Both the position numbers and the translations under genes were made by a program. Shown here one piece after another: positions 1 to 6,030 of a DNA stretch of 8,538 nucleotides. The first letter of the stretch is position 1. Each line of letters begins with the position of its first letter. The notes beneath the pieces were generated by a model. It did no database searches. It was not told where the DNA came from and saw nothing but the letters and a program-made list of their open reading frames with translations. This stretch comes from Paracoccaceae bacterium (lineage in GTDB: Bacteria > Pseudomonadota > Alphaproteobacteria > Rhodobacterales > Rhodobacteraceae): assembly GCA_007131945.1 (NCBI GenBank), contig SLPP01000353.1, positions 1 through 8,538 of the forward strand, in the 5' to 3' direction.

Positions 1-342
1 CTGACCTATCTCTTCATCAGCCACGATCTCGCCGTGGTCGAGGCGGTGAGCGACCGGATCATGGTGCTCTATTTCGGCGCCGTGGTCGAAAGCGGCCCGG
101 CCGATGCGGTCTTCGCCCGCCCCCGCCACCCCTATACCAAGCTTCTCGCCGACAGCGCCCCGCAGGTCGGCCGCGCCATCGGCGGCGGCGCGCAGGGCGA
201 GTTGCCCGATCCGCTGAACCCGCCGCCCGGCTGCGCCTTCGCCAGCCGCTGCCCGCGCGCCACCGACCGCTGCCGGGCCGAGCGGCCGGAACTGCGCCCC
301 ATCGACGGAGACCAGCTTGCCGCCTGCCACCACCCGCTCTGA
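1..342 (+). CDS. Peptide-type ABC transporter ATP-binding protein, C-terminal part (5' end outside window)
   Basis: This is the last 113 residues of an ABC ATPase of the oligopeptide/dipeptide (OppD/OppF, DppD/DppF) type, the cytoplasmic motor of a peptide or similar solute importer. The reading frame is open from the first base. The H-loop histidine is visible in LFISHDLAVVE (H8), followed by the usual D-loop-distal strand SDRIMVLYFGAVVE. After this comes the C-terminal oligo_HPY extension: PRHPYTKLL at 41-49, then GCAFASRCP, a third Cys seven residues further on, and a final AACHHP. These four Cys (78, 84, 91, 109) are typical of this extension; family members have been reported to hold an iron-sulfur cluster there, which cannot be tested here. 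Walker A and the signature motif lie upstream of the window. The stop TGA lies inside the following regulator gene. Substrate is unknown. Confidence 0.93.
   Translation: MTYLFISHDLAVVEAVSDRIMVLYFGAVVESGPADAVFARPRHPYTKLLADSAPQVGRAIGGGAQGELPDPLNPPPGCAFASRCPRATDRCRAERPELRPIDGDQLAACHHPL
307..310 (+). promoter_or_regulatory. Ribosome binding site deciding the TTG start of the GntR regulator
   Basis: GGAG sits six bases before a TTG codon at 317. This makes TTG the best supported start of the regulator although the next in-frame candidate, GTG at 368, would remove the overlap with the ABC gene. The GTG would cut off only residues before the first helix of the winged helix domain. Confidence 0.6.
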
Positions 343-1087
343 GACCCGGCTCTCGCGCCCCACGCGGGTGGCCGAGGCGATCAAGCAATGGGTCATGGAC
401 GAGGGCTGGGCGCCCGGCCAGCGCCTGCCCTCCGAGGCGGAACTGATGGCGCGGTTCGGCATGGCCAAGGGCACGATCCGCGAAGCGATCCGGCTGCTCG
501 AGGCGCAGGGGCTGGTCAAGTCGCGCACCGGGCCGGGCGGCGGCGTCTTCGTCCACCAGGTCTCGGAAGAACGCGCGGCGGCGCTTCTGGGCAACTATTT
601 CTTCTTCGCCCATCCGACGATCGACGACATCTACCGGCTGCGCGCCGCGCTGGAGCCGGAACTGGCCGCGAGCCTCGCCGGGCGGCTGAGCGCGGCGCAG
701 CTTGCCCGGCTGGACGCCGTGATCGCCGAAAGCGCGCCGCCCGCGCCCGGGGCCGAGGACGAGGCCACGCGCCACGCCGCCTCGCTGCGCTTTCACGCCG
801 AGCTGGCGGCGATGTCGGAAAACCCGCTCCTGCGCTTCGTCATCCGCTTCCTGGCAGAGCTTCTGAGCGAGATCACCGTCGCGCGCGGCCTGCACAGCCC
901 GACCGATCCCGAGCTCTGGGCGACCGGGCTCGCCTACCAGACGCGCCTGGTCGAGGCGCTGCGCACCGGCGATGCGGAGGCGGCGCGTGCGGTGATGGCG
1001 GCGCATATGGCGACGGCGCAGCGGCTGATGCGCAGCCGCGAGGCGGCGGTGACGCGGCGGTTCCTGTCGGATCGCGCCCGCGGTTGA
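317..1087 (+). CDS. FadR/GntR-family transcriptional regulator with FCD domain
   Basis: This is a 256-residue DNA-binding repressor or activator of the FadR branch of the GntR family. The N-terminal winged helix (about 14-82) carries the classic GQRLPSEAELMARFGMAKGT pattern followed by REAIRLLEAQGLV and a glycine-rich wing GPGGGVFV. The C-terminal all-helical ligand domain is of FCD type (about 104-240), with FHAELAAMSENPLL and EALRTGDAEAARAVMAAHM. FCD domains usually bind a metal through one Asp and three His. Here H160 and H230 are kept, but the Asp position four before H160 is Ser156, and the middle His position is Gln208, so metal binding is doubtful. The gene starts with TTG and overlaps the ABC ATPase by 26 bases, so it is probably cotranscribed with it and regulates that transporter or its catabolic genes. 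The effector is unknown. Confidence 0.9.
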   Translation: MPPATTRSETRLSRPTRVAEAIKQWVMDEGWAPGQRLPSEAELMARFGMAKGTIREAIRLLEAQGLVKSRTGPGGGVFVHQVSEERAAALLGNYFFFAHPTIDDIYRLRAALEPELAASLAGRLSAAQLARLDAVIAESAPPAPGAEDEATRHAASLRFHAELAAMSENPLLRFVIRFLAELLSEITVARGLHSPTDPELWATGLAYQTRLVEALRTGDAEAARAVMAAHMATAQRLMRSREAAVTRRFLSDRARG

Positions 1088-1121
1088 GCCCCGTTCAAGG
1101 GATGGCCACTGCTCGCCGTGC

Positions 1122-1144
1122 CGGCCCGCTGGCGCGCCGGGCCG
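1122..1144 (+). terminator. Possible terminator hairpin after the GntR gene
   Basis: A 7-bp GC stem (CGGCCCG at 1122-1128 with CGGGCCG at 1138-1144) encloses a 9-base loop, 34 bases after the regulator stop. It is followed by AAAGTTTCATT rather than a clean T run, so it is a weak intrinsic terminator candidate. It also directly abuts the 45-bp repeat that begins at 1145. Confidence 0.35.
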
Positions 1145-1189
1145 AAAGTTTCATTGTGGTTAACGGCGACGATTTATCATTTCATGTCA
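1145..1189 (-). repeat. 45-bp intergenic repeat, copy A
   Basis: Read on the minus strand, this begins TGACATGAAATGATAAATCG, continues through CGCCGTTAACC and ends CAATGAAACTTT. It matches 4418-4462 on the plus strand at 41 of 45 positions; the four differences are all transitions. It lies 39 bases beyond the end of pgeF and reads in the same sense as pgeF. A TTTGCGCA octamer (1196-1203) precedes it by six bases, and the octamer is also found before copy B. This copy has TTGACA at its start, which resembles a -35 box, but no good -10 follows. Function is unknown. Confidence 0.85.
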
Positions 1190-1203
1190 ATCATTTGCGC
1201 AAA

Positions 1204-1219
1204 CGTCCGCATGCGGACG
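1204..1219 (-). terminator. Palindrome just after pgeF, possible terminator of the lgt-midA-pgeF unit
   Basis: CGTCCGCATGCGGACG is a perfect 16-bp palindrome (6-bp stem, CATG loop) nine bases after the pgeF stop codon. On the minus strand it is followed by TTTGCG, only three T. The position suits a terminator, but the short T run makes it weak. It could instead be a protein-binding site. Confidence 0.4.
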
Positions 1220-1228
1220 CCACCCGGA

Positions 1229-1987
1229 TCACAGCCGGATCGCCGAGATCAGCCGCCCGTAATCGGCCTCGCCCTTCTGCACCGCGCGGCGGTAGGAATA
1301 GAAGAGATCGGGCTGCGACCAGGTGCAGTGGCGGGTCCATTCGGCATGCCCCACGCCCGCCGCGCGCAGCCGCTTCAGGCCGAAGCCCGGCAGGTCGAAA
1401 AGGTAGCGATCGCCCTGGCCGTTGGCGAAGAACCAGTGGTAATCCGGGTCCTCGACCAGAAAGGCGTCGAGGAATTCGGGCCCGACGTCGTAGGCGCGCT
1501 GGCTGATGCAGGGGCCGATCACGGCGGCGATCCCCTCGCGCGACGCGCCGAGTTCCTCCATCGCGTCGAGCGTCGCTTCCAGCACCCCGGCGAGCGCGCC
1601 CCGCCAGCCGGCATGGACCGCGCCGACGACGCCGGCCTCGTGATCGGCCAGCAGCACCGGCATGCAGTCGGCGGTCAGCACGCTCAGCGCCACCCCTGGC
1701 GTCGCGGTGACCAGCGCATCGGCCGGACGGCCCGGCACCTCGCCCGGTTCGGTGACGGTAACGACATCGGCCGAATGGACCTGATTCGCGCTCACCAGCG
1801 CCGCCGGCAAGACATCGAGCGCATGCGCCACGCGGGCGCGGTTGATCGAGACGACATCGGACTGGTCCGACGAGCCGGCACCGCAATTGAGCCCCGAGAA
1901 CACCCCCGAGGAAGCGCCGCCACGGCGGGTGAAGAACCCGTGGCGCAACGGCGCAAGCGTGTCCGAGATGAGGATCTCCAGCGTCAT
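1229..1987 (-). CDS. pgeF: Peptidoglycan editing factor PgeF (laccase-domain, YfiH family)
   Basis: This is a 252-residue member of the multicopper polyphenol oxidase/YfiH family (Cu-oxidase_4). E. coli PgeF prevents misincorporation in peptidoglycan precursors; relatives including LACC1 act on purine nucleosides. The metal-site residues of the family are visible: H71 in NQVHSAD, C108 in LTADCMP and H125 in HAGWRG, with GPCI at 158-161. Length fits the family. The frame stays open upstream, but the start at MTLEILIS is chosen because the family begins there and because a longer protein would run into midA. The start lies 16 bases after the midA stop with only a weak ribosome site, so translation is probably coupled. 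It is the last gene of the lgt-midA-pgeF unit. Confidence 0.93.
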   Translation of the reverse strand: MTLEILISDTLAPLRHGFFTRRGGASSGVFSGLNCGAGSSDQSDVVSINRARVAHALDVLPAALVSANQVHSADVVTVTEPGEVPGRPADALVTATPGVALSVLTADCMPVLLADHEAGVVGAVHAGWRGALAGVLEATLDAMEELGASREGIAAVIGPCISQRAYDVGPEFLDAFLVEDPDYHWFFANGQGDRYLFDLPGFGLKRLRAAGVGHAEWTRHCTWSQPDLFYSYRRAVQKGEADYGRLISAIRL

Positions 1988-2003
1988 CGGCTCGGCGTCG
2001 GTC

Positions 2004-3074
2004 TCATGTTCGGTCCGGCTCGAACCCCGGCGGCAGGGGCGCGCCTTGCGCAACCAGGGCGAGCACCTTGAACAGGTTTCCCATTTCCGCGGCATCGGTC
2101 AAGCGGCGAGTGGCGGCAAGGTGGGACATCCGCTCAGCGCCCTGCAGGCTCTCGGCGAGCCGCGCCGCGCGTTGCCCGATTCCCAGGCGCTCGAGCCAGA
2201 CCCCCTGCGGCGTGAGCCGGCTCGCCTGCAATCGCGGCGCGGCGCGGGCCAGCGCCTCGAAATCGACATGCGCGGTCAGGTCCGCCGCCCCCGGCTCGGC
2301 GAAGGGATCGGCGAAGGCATGCCCCTTCAGCGCCTGGAACGTGTCGCCGCGGCTGCGCCAGTCGCCATAGTCGATGATCAGCGCCGCGCCGCCGCGACTC
2401 GCGATCCGTTCCTCGATCGCCGCCATCACCGGGGCCGCGGCCGGGCGGATCTCGACGATCCCGCCCTCGGGCGTGTCGGCGAGCCGCCCGCCGAGGTCGG
2501 GGCGCGGCGCCGGATCGGTCAGGCCGAGGGCGAGCGCGCCGTCGCGCAGGCCGACGACGCGCTCGCGCCAGGCCTCGCCGGAGCGCTGGAGCTGGCGGAT
2601 CGGCAGGGCGTCGAAGAACTCGTTGGCAATCAGCCAGAGCGGCGCCTCGGGGAACGTTTCGGCGCTGCCGTGCCAGGTGACCGGCAGGTCGCGCAGCCAG
2701 CGGGCCTGCACCTCGCGCAGCTTCGGCGAGGCCTCGACCAGATGGACCCGCGCGGCGTCGCGGAAGCCCGGCACGACGGCGGCGGCGCGCCAGATGTCCG
2801 CCATCAGCGTGCCGCGGCCGGGGCCGAGTTCGGCGAGCGCGAAGGGCGACGGCGCCCCCTGGTCGATCCAGCTCTGCGCCAGGGCGAGGCCCACAAGCTC
2901 GCCGAACATCTGGCTGATCTCTGGCGCGGTGGTGAAATCGCCCGCCCGGCCCAGCGGGTCGCGCGTCGCGTAATAGCCTTCCGCCGGGTCGAGGAGGCAT
3001 TCGGCCATGTACTCGGCCAGCGTCATCGGCCCGGTCGCGGCGATGCGCGCCTTCAGCCGGTGGCCGAGCGTCAT
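2004..3074 (-). CDS. midA: MidA/NDUFAF7-family SAM-dependent methyltransferase
   Basis: This is a 356-residue class I methyltransferase of the COG1565 family. Its mitochondrial member NDUFAF7 (MidA) dimethylates an arginine on the NDUFS2 subunit during complex I assembly; a similar role on NuoD in this bacterium is inferred. Visible family motifs are [15 protein letters not shown] (45-59), the SAM-binding loop [10 protein letters not shown] (82-91), an acidic residue in HLVEASP (111-117), NEFFDALP (151-158), IIDYGD (233-238), DLTAHVDF (265-272) and MGNLFKVL (331-338). No expected element is missing. The ATG overlaps the lgt stop codon in an ATGA, and no strong ribosome site precedes it, which suggests translational coupling to lgt. 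Confidence 0.93.
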   Translation of the reverse strand: MTLGHRLKARIAATGPMTLAEYMAECLLDPAEGYYATRDPLGRAGDFTTAPEISQMFGELVGLALAQSWIDQGAPSPFALAELGPGRGTLMADIWRAAAVVPGFRDAARVHLVEASPKLREVQARWLRDLPVTWHGSAETFPEAPLWLIANEFFDALPIRQLQRSGEAWRERVVGLRDGALALGLTDPAPRPDLGGRLADTPEGGIVEIRPAAAPVMAAIEERIASRGGAALIIDYGDWRSRGDTFQALKGHAFADPFAEPGAADLTAHVDFEALARAAPRLQASRLTPQGVWLERLGIGQRAARLAESLQGAERMSHLAATRRLTDAAEMGNLFKVLALVAQGAPLPPGFEPDRT

Positions 3075-3955
3075 TGTCGCCCGCGGGCGCGGGCGAGCGC
3101 GACGAGCGCGAGGCCGGCGAGCAGCATCGGCAGGCTGAGGAGCTGGCCCATCGTCAGGCCGAACTCGCCGAGCCAGACGACGAAGCCCTGCGGGTGACGG
3201 GCGAAGAATTGCGCATCGGGCTCGCGCCAGAACTCGACGAGGAAGCGGGCCGCGCCGTAGCCGGCAAGGAAGGTGCCGGTGATCGCCCAGGGAAAGCGCA
3301 GCGCGTCGCGCCGGCGGACGAGGTAGAGCACGACGAGGCCGAGGAGCAGCCCCTCGAGCGCGGCCTCGTAGAGCTGCGTCGGATGGCGCGCGCAGGGGCC
3401 GTCCCAGCCCGGCGGGCAGATCGCGCCCGCGCCGGGAAAGAGGACGCCCCAGGGCATCTCGGTCGGCCGGCCCCAGAGCTCGGCATTGATGAAATTGGCG
3501 ATCCGGCCGAGGAACAGCCCCAGCGGCACGACCATCGCCATCGAATCGGCGATGGCCGAGGGGGCGATGCCGTTGCGGCGGGCGAAGACGAACCCCGCCG
3601 CCGCCGCGCCCAGGAGCCCGCCATGGAAGGACATGCCCCCCTCCCAGACGCGCAGGATCTCGCCCGGATTGGCCAGGTAATGTCCCGGATGGTAGAAGAA
3701 GACGAAGCCCAGCCGCCCGCCGAGGATGACGCCGAGGATGGTCCAGGCAAGCAGGCTTTCCGCCGCCGCCGGCGCCATCGGCGCCTCGCCGCGCGGCCAG
3801 AGCGCCGGCCGGCGCAGCGCCGCCACGATCAGTCGCCAGCCGATCAGGAAGCCCGCCAGATAGGCGAGCGCATACCAGCGCAGCGCGAGGGTGAAGCCGC
3901 CCAGGTCGATCGAGAAGATCTCGGGCGAGACGGGCGGGAAGGGGATGGCGTACAT
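3071..3955 (-). CDS. lgt: Prolipoprotein diacylglyceryl transferase Lgt
   Basis: This 294-residue inner-membrane enzyme moves the diacylglyceryl group of phosphatidylglycerol onto the lipobox Cys of prolipoproteins, the first step in lipoprotein maturation. The family signature [13 protein letters not shown] is intact (150-162). Also present are GGRLG (79-83), the essential-His motif MSFHGGLLG (H111), RHPTQLYE (190-197), the second conserved Arg in FWREPD (R244) and [12 protein letters not shown] near the end. Several hydrophobic segments span the membrane (about 27-48, 67-87, 111-125, 138-155, 201-214, 226-240, 266-290). The start at MYAIPFPP is preferred over the long upstream open frame because it fits the family and has GGAG five bases before it. 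It is the first gene of lgt-midA-pgeF and is divergent from ubiK. Confidence 0.97.
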   Translation of the reverse strand: MYAIPFPPVSPEIFSIDLGGFTLALRWYALAYLAGFLIGWRLIVAALRRPALWPRGEAPMAPAAAESLLAWTILGVILGGRLGFVFFYHPGHYLANPGEILRVWEGGMSFHGGLLGAAAAGFVFARRNGIAPSAIADSMAMVVPLGLFLGRIANFINAELWGRPTEMPWGVLFPGAGAICPPGWDGPCARHPTQLYEAALEGLLLGLVVLYLVRRRDALRFPWAITGTFLAGYGAARFLVEFWREPDAQFFARHPQGFVVWLGEFGLTMGQLLSLPMLLAGLALVALARARGRQ

Positions 3956-4008
3956 GCGGGCTCCGGCGGATGCGGCCCTCTTCCCGTGCGCGGGCGGCGA
4001 AGTCAACC

Positions 4009-4037
4009 TTGTGCATCCGGGCGCGCGGACACATATT
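4009..4037 (+). promoter_or_regulatory. Candidate promoter for ubiK
   Basis: TTGTGC at 4009-4014 and CATATT at 4032-4037 are separated by 17 bases, a fair sigma-70-type pair. Transcription would begin near 4044, about 18 bases before the ubiK start codon. For the opposite direction (lgt), TTGACT on the minus strand (4001-4006) could be a -35 box, but no convincing -10 follows at 17 bases. Confidence 0.45.
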
Positions 4038-4050
4038 GGCCAAAAGCCAA
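4036..4050. promoter_or_regulatory. Inverted repeat TTGGC-N5-GCCAA at the ubiK start-site region
   Basis: TTGGC and GCCAA are perfect inverted arms with a 5-base spacer, and the left part also contains the palindrome TTGGCCAA (4036-4043). It overlaps the end of the predicted -10 and the likely start of transcription, where a repressor could act. Ordinary chance cannot be excluded for arms this short. Confidence 0.3.
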
Positions 4051-4061
4051 GGAGCCCGGAA

Positions 4062-4334
4062 ATGCAGCCCGGAAACAAGTTGTTCGACGATCTGGCGAAG
4101 CTGATGACCAACGCCATGGGCGTGGCGCAGGGCGCGCGGGCCGAGGCCGAGACGGCGCTGAAGTCGATGATGGATCGCTGGCTGGCCGACCGCGACTTCG
4201 TCACCCGCGAGGAATTCGACGCGGTGCGCGCCATGGCGCAGAAGGCGCGCGAGGAAAACGCCGCGCTGAAGGCAAGGCTCGACGCGCTCGAGGCGCAGAA
4301 GCCGGCGGCGAAGGCGAAGCCGAAGAAGGACTGA
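4062..4334 (+). CDS. ubiK: UbiK-family accessory factor (BMFP/YqiC)
   Basis: This 90-residue protein resembles the YqiC/BMFP family. In E. coli UbiK is an accessory factor that helps the soluble Ubi complex make ubiquinone, and Brucella BMFP has membrane-fusogenic, coiled-coil character. The N-terminal half ([20 protein letters not shown]) is a predicted amphipathic helix, then [20 protein letters not shown] (36-55) is the family core. After that a coiled coil [18 protein letters not shown] leads into a Lys/Ala-rich tail ending KPKKD. The frame is open well upstream, but the ATG at 4062 has AAGGAG seven bases before it and gives the family length. It lies divergent to lgt and is alone on its transcript as far as can be seen. 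The link to ubiquinone comes from family knowledge. Confidence 0.9.
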   Translation: MQPGNKLFDDLAKLMTNAMGVAQGARAEAETALKSMMDRWLADRDFVTREEFDAVRAMAQKAREENAALKARLDALEAQKPAAKAKPKKD

Positions 4335-4417
4335 TCGCCGGGGCGGCATCCGCCGGCGGGCGGTCGGAGGCGCGATACGCGGCGCGGTGCTCAAATTTGC
4401 GCAGCTCGGCAACTATC

Positions 4418-4462
4418 TGACATGAAATGACAAATCGCCGCCGTTAACCGCAATGAAACCTT
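4418..4462 (+). repeat. 45-bp intergenic repeat, copy B
   Basis: It starts TGACATGAAATGACAAATCG, continues CCGCCGTTAACC and ends GCAATGAAACCTT. It is the inverted partner of 1145-1189 with four transitions (here C, C, G, C where copy A has T, T, A, T). It lies 83 bases beyond the ubiK stop and reads in the same sense as ubiK. The octamer TTTGCGCA also precedes it (4396-4403), here by 14 bases instead of six. Both copies keep the palindrome GTTAAC and two ATGAAA words. Function is unknown. Confidence 0.85.
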
Positions 4463-4482
4463 TGCGTCAGGCCGCGACGGCA

Positions 4483-4512
4483 CCGGCGCGAAGCGGCTGC
4501 CCGTCGCGCCGG
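4483..4512 (+). terminator. Strong GC hairpin downstream of repeat copy B
   Basis: CCGGCGCGA (4483-4491) pairs perfectly with TCGCGCCGG (4504-4512) around a 12-base loop. No T run follows, so it is not a canonical intrinsic terminator. It may be a pausing or RNA-protecting structure, or simply part of the dgkA leader. It resembles the hairpin that follows copy A in the same orientation. Confidence 0.3.
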
Positions 4513-4622
4513 CCGGCGCCGGACCGGCAACGGCTTGCGGCTGCCGGCACCGGACGCGGCGATAGGCAATTCCCCCCTGCCCCGGCTTGCACTAGCCTGC
4601 GCCGAAAGGACGGGAGGCGGTG

Positions 4623-4997
4623 ATGATCGGCTGGCTGGCGGCAGAGAGGCGGCGTTTCGCCAACACGGTGATCTGGTCATGGCGCGGCTGGCGGGCGACC
4701 TGGGCAACGCAGAAATCGCTGCGCCAATGGACGCTGGCGAACTTCGTCTCGGCGGGGTTCGCCTTCACCCTGCCGCTCGGCCCGGGCGAACGCGCGCTGA
4801 TCCTGGCGCTGGGGATCCTCGTGCTGGCGGCAGAGCTTTTCAACACCGCGATCGAGACGGTGGTCGACTACATCTCGGAAGAGTGGCACCCGAAGGCGGG
4901 CATGGCCAAGGATTGCGGCAGCGCCGGCGTCGCGCTGACCGCGATCGCGGCGGGCGTGGCCTGGATCTTCCTGCTCTGGCGGCTCTATTCGGGCTGA
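4623..4997 (+). CDS. dgkA: Diacylglycerol kinase DgkA
   Basis: This 124-residue inner-membrane kinase phosphorylates diacylglycerol to phosphatidic acid with ATP, recycling the lipid released by membrane-derived glucan synthesis and other reactions. The family signature ELFNTAIETVVD (71-82) is intact, including E71, N74 and E78, followed by the conserved KDCGSAGVAL (97-106). Three membrane helices are visible at about 38-52, 57-72 and 99-119, after an amphipathic N-terminus, as in the E. coli protein (121 residues). The ATG at 4623 is chosen over the GTG one codon earlier because GGGAGG ends five bases before it. The 3' end overlaps the convergent iron-sulfur protein gene by 13 bases. Confidence 0.95.
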   Translation: MIGWLAAERRRFANTVIWSWRGWRATWATQKSLRQWTLANFVSAGFAFTLPLGPGERALILALGILVLAAELFNTAIETVVDYISEEWHPKAGMAKDCGSAGVALTAIAAGVAWIFLLWRLYSG

Positions 4998-5968
4998 GCC
5001 CGCTGCCGCTGCGCGCGCCGGGCGAGCTTGGCAAGCAGCGTCTCGCCCACGCCGGGGCGCGAGAAGGGGCAGACGGTGACGCAGATCGCGCAGCCCGCGG
5101 TCTCGTTGAAGAAGGGCAGGCAGCGGTCGAAATCGACATACCATTTCACCTCGCCGCGCACGGTCTGCTTCTCGGCCAGGATCGCGTCGGGCGGGCAGTG
5201 ATCGGCGCAGATGCGGCAATGCGTGCAGAAGTCGTCGGCGCCGAAGATGTCGGGCGCGTCGGTCTCCAGCTCCAGATCGGTCAGCACCGCCGCCAGCCGG
5301 AAGCACGAGCCGAGCTCGCGGTTGATGATCGAGCCGTGCTTGCCCAGCTCCCCCAGCCCGGCCGCCAGCGCCGCCGGAACGAGCGAGATCGCGCCGGCGA
5401 GCGGCCCGTGTTCGGGCGCCGCGTCGTGTCCCTGCGCGCGCAGCCAGCCGGCGAGCGCCTTGGAGACGCGCACGCCGCGGGTGTATTGCCGCACCACCTC
5501 GAGCCCGGCGGCAGGCTCGGGCGCGGCCTGCATCACCGCGTGGTCCATGGCGATGCCGAGGACGATGACGTTGCGCCAGGCGATCTCGTGCCCCTCGTAG
5601 ATCCAGTCGGGGTCGATCCGGGCGATGCCCACCGCCTCGGCGCCGAGCGCGCGGGCCTGCGCCTTGACGCGCGCCGACCAGTCGCCCGGCGTGCCGGGCG
5701 CCGGATCGGGCGCGAGCGGGGGCAGCGGGCGCAGCGCCTCCTCCTGCCGGAGGGCGCGTTCGCGGCCGAATTCCGGGCCGGCATTGCGCCGGTAGAACCA
5801 GAGCTGCGCCTTGCCGTGCGGGATCGCGGCCGGATCGGGCGCCCAGTAGACATGCCGCGGGCGACGCCGCGCCGTCTCGCCCAGCCCGTTGATCGCGTTG
5901 CCCGAGACCTCGGGCCAGAGCGCCATCTGCTCGGGATCGGGCGACCAGTTGCGGGGAACCGTGACCAT
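4985..5968 (-). CDS. Reductive dehalogenase-like/QueG-related protein with two [4Fe-4S] motifs
   Basis: This 327-residue protein has the C-terminal architecture of corrinoid iron-sulfur reductases (reductive dehalogenases and epoxyqueuosine reductase QueG). The body contains RQYTRGVRVSKALAGWL (160-176) and AAGLGELGKHG (202-212) followed by TDLELETDAPD, phrases closer to reductive dehalogenases than to QueG. Then come C248-x2-C251-x2-C254-x3-C258-P and a second set, C283, C293-x2-C296-x3-C300-P, enough for two clusters. A strong AGGAGG six bases before the ATG fixes the start, so there is no Tat signal or membrane anchor; a cytoplasmic location is inferred. No HEAT-repeat tail typical of many QueG proteins is present. 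It follows the SDR gene by 62 bases and ends inside convergent dgkA. Substrate and cobalamin binding are unproven. Confidence 0.75.
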   Translation of the reverse strand: MVTVPRNWSPDPEQMALWPEVSGNAINGLGETARRRPRHVYWAPDPAAIPHGKAQLWFYRRNAGPEFGRERALRQEEALRPLPPLAPDPAPGTPGDWSARVKAQARALGAEAVGIARIDPDWIYEGHEIAWRNVIVLGIAMDHAVMQAAPEPAAGLEVVRQYTRGVRVSKALAGWLRAQGHDAAPEHGPLAGAISLVPAALAAGLGELGKHGSIINRELGSCFRLAAVLTDLELETDAPDIFGADDFCTHCRICADHCPPDAILAEKQTVRGEVKWYVDFDRCLPFFNETAGCAICVTVCPFSRPGVGETLLAKLARRAQRQRAQPE

Positions 5969-5974
5969 GACGCA

Positions 5975-5980
5975 CCTCCT
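5975..5980 (-). promoter_or_regulatory. Strong Shine-Dalgarno of the iron-sulfur protein gene
   Basis: AGGAGG on the minus strand lies six bases before the ATG at 5968. It settles the start, because the same frame stays open far upstream through the SDR gene region. Confidence 0.75.
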
Positions 5981-6030
5981 CGGGCCCAGACTGGACCGGC
6001 CGGGGTGACGGGGCAAGGGGTCCGGCGCGC

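Larger units (their letters stand above)
4335..4622. other. Non-coding region between ubiK and dgkA
   Basis: No convincing gene is seen in these 288 bases. The region holds a short GC-rich inverted repeat just after ubiK (CGCCGG at 4336-4341 with CCGGCG at 4353-4358) without a T run, then copy B of the 45-bp repeat in a locally AT-richer patch, then a long hairpin, then a GC-rich leader ahead of dgkA. A dgkA promoter could not be fixed by eye. Confidence 0.5.

Noticed and set aside
1842..3197. Long plus-strand frames opposite pgeF, midA and lgt
   Set aside because: They are Arg/Ala/Gly-rich with no recognisable family motif and lie opposite genes with full family signatures, so they are shadows.
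4336..4358. GC inverted repeat just after ubiK as an intrinsic terminator
   Set aside because: The stem is only six base pairs with no T run after it; it is noted in the intergenic entry instead.
2004..4412. A very long minus-strand open frame (802 codons) that could suggest one fused protein
   Set aside because: Only the last 356 codons resemble a protein family (MidA). The upstream part lies antisense to ubiK and out of frame with the clear Lgt coding sequence; long open frames are common in such GC-rich DNA.
1145..4462. The inverted 45-bp repeats as ends of a transposon or insertion sequence
   Set aside because: The genes between them are conserved housekeeping genes, there is no transposase or integrase, and no target-site duplication was seen at the outer edges.
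4444..4846. Short minus-strand open frames upstream of and across dgkA
   Set aside because: Their translations are low-complexity and run antisense to the dgkA signature; no ribosome site or family likeness supports them.
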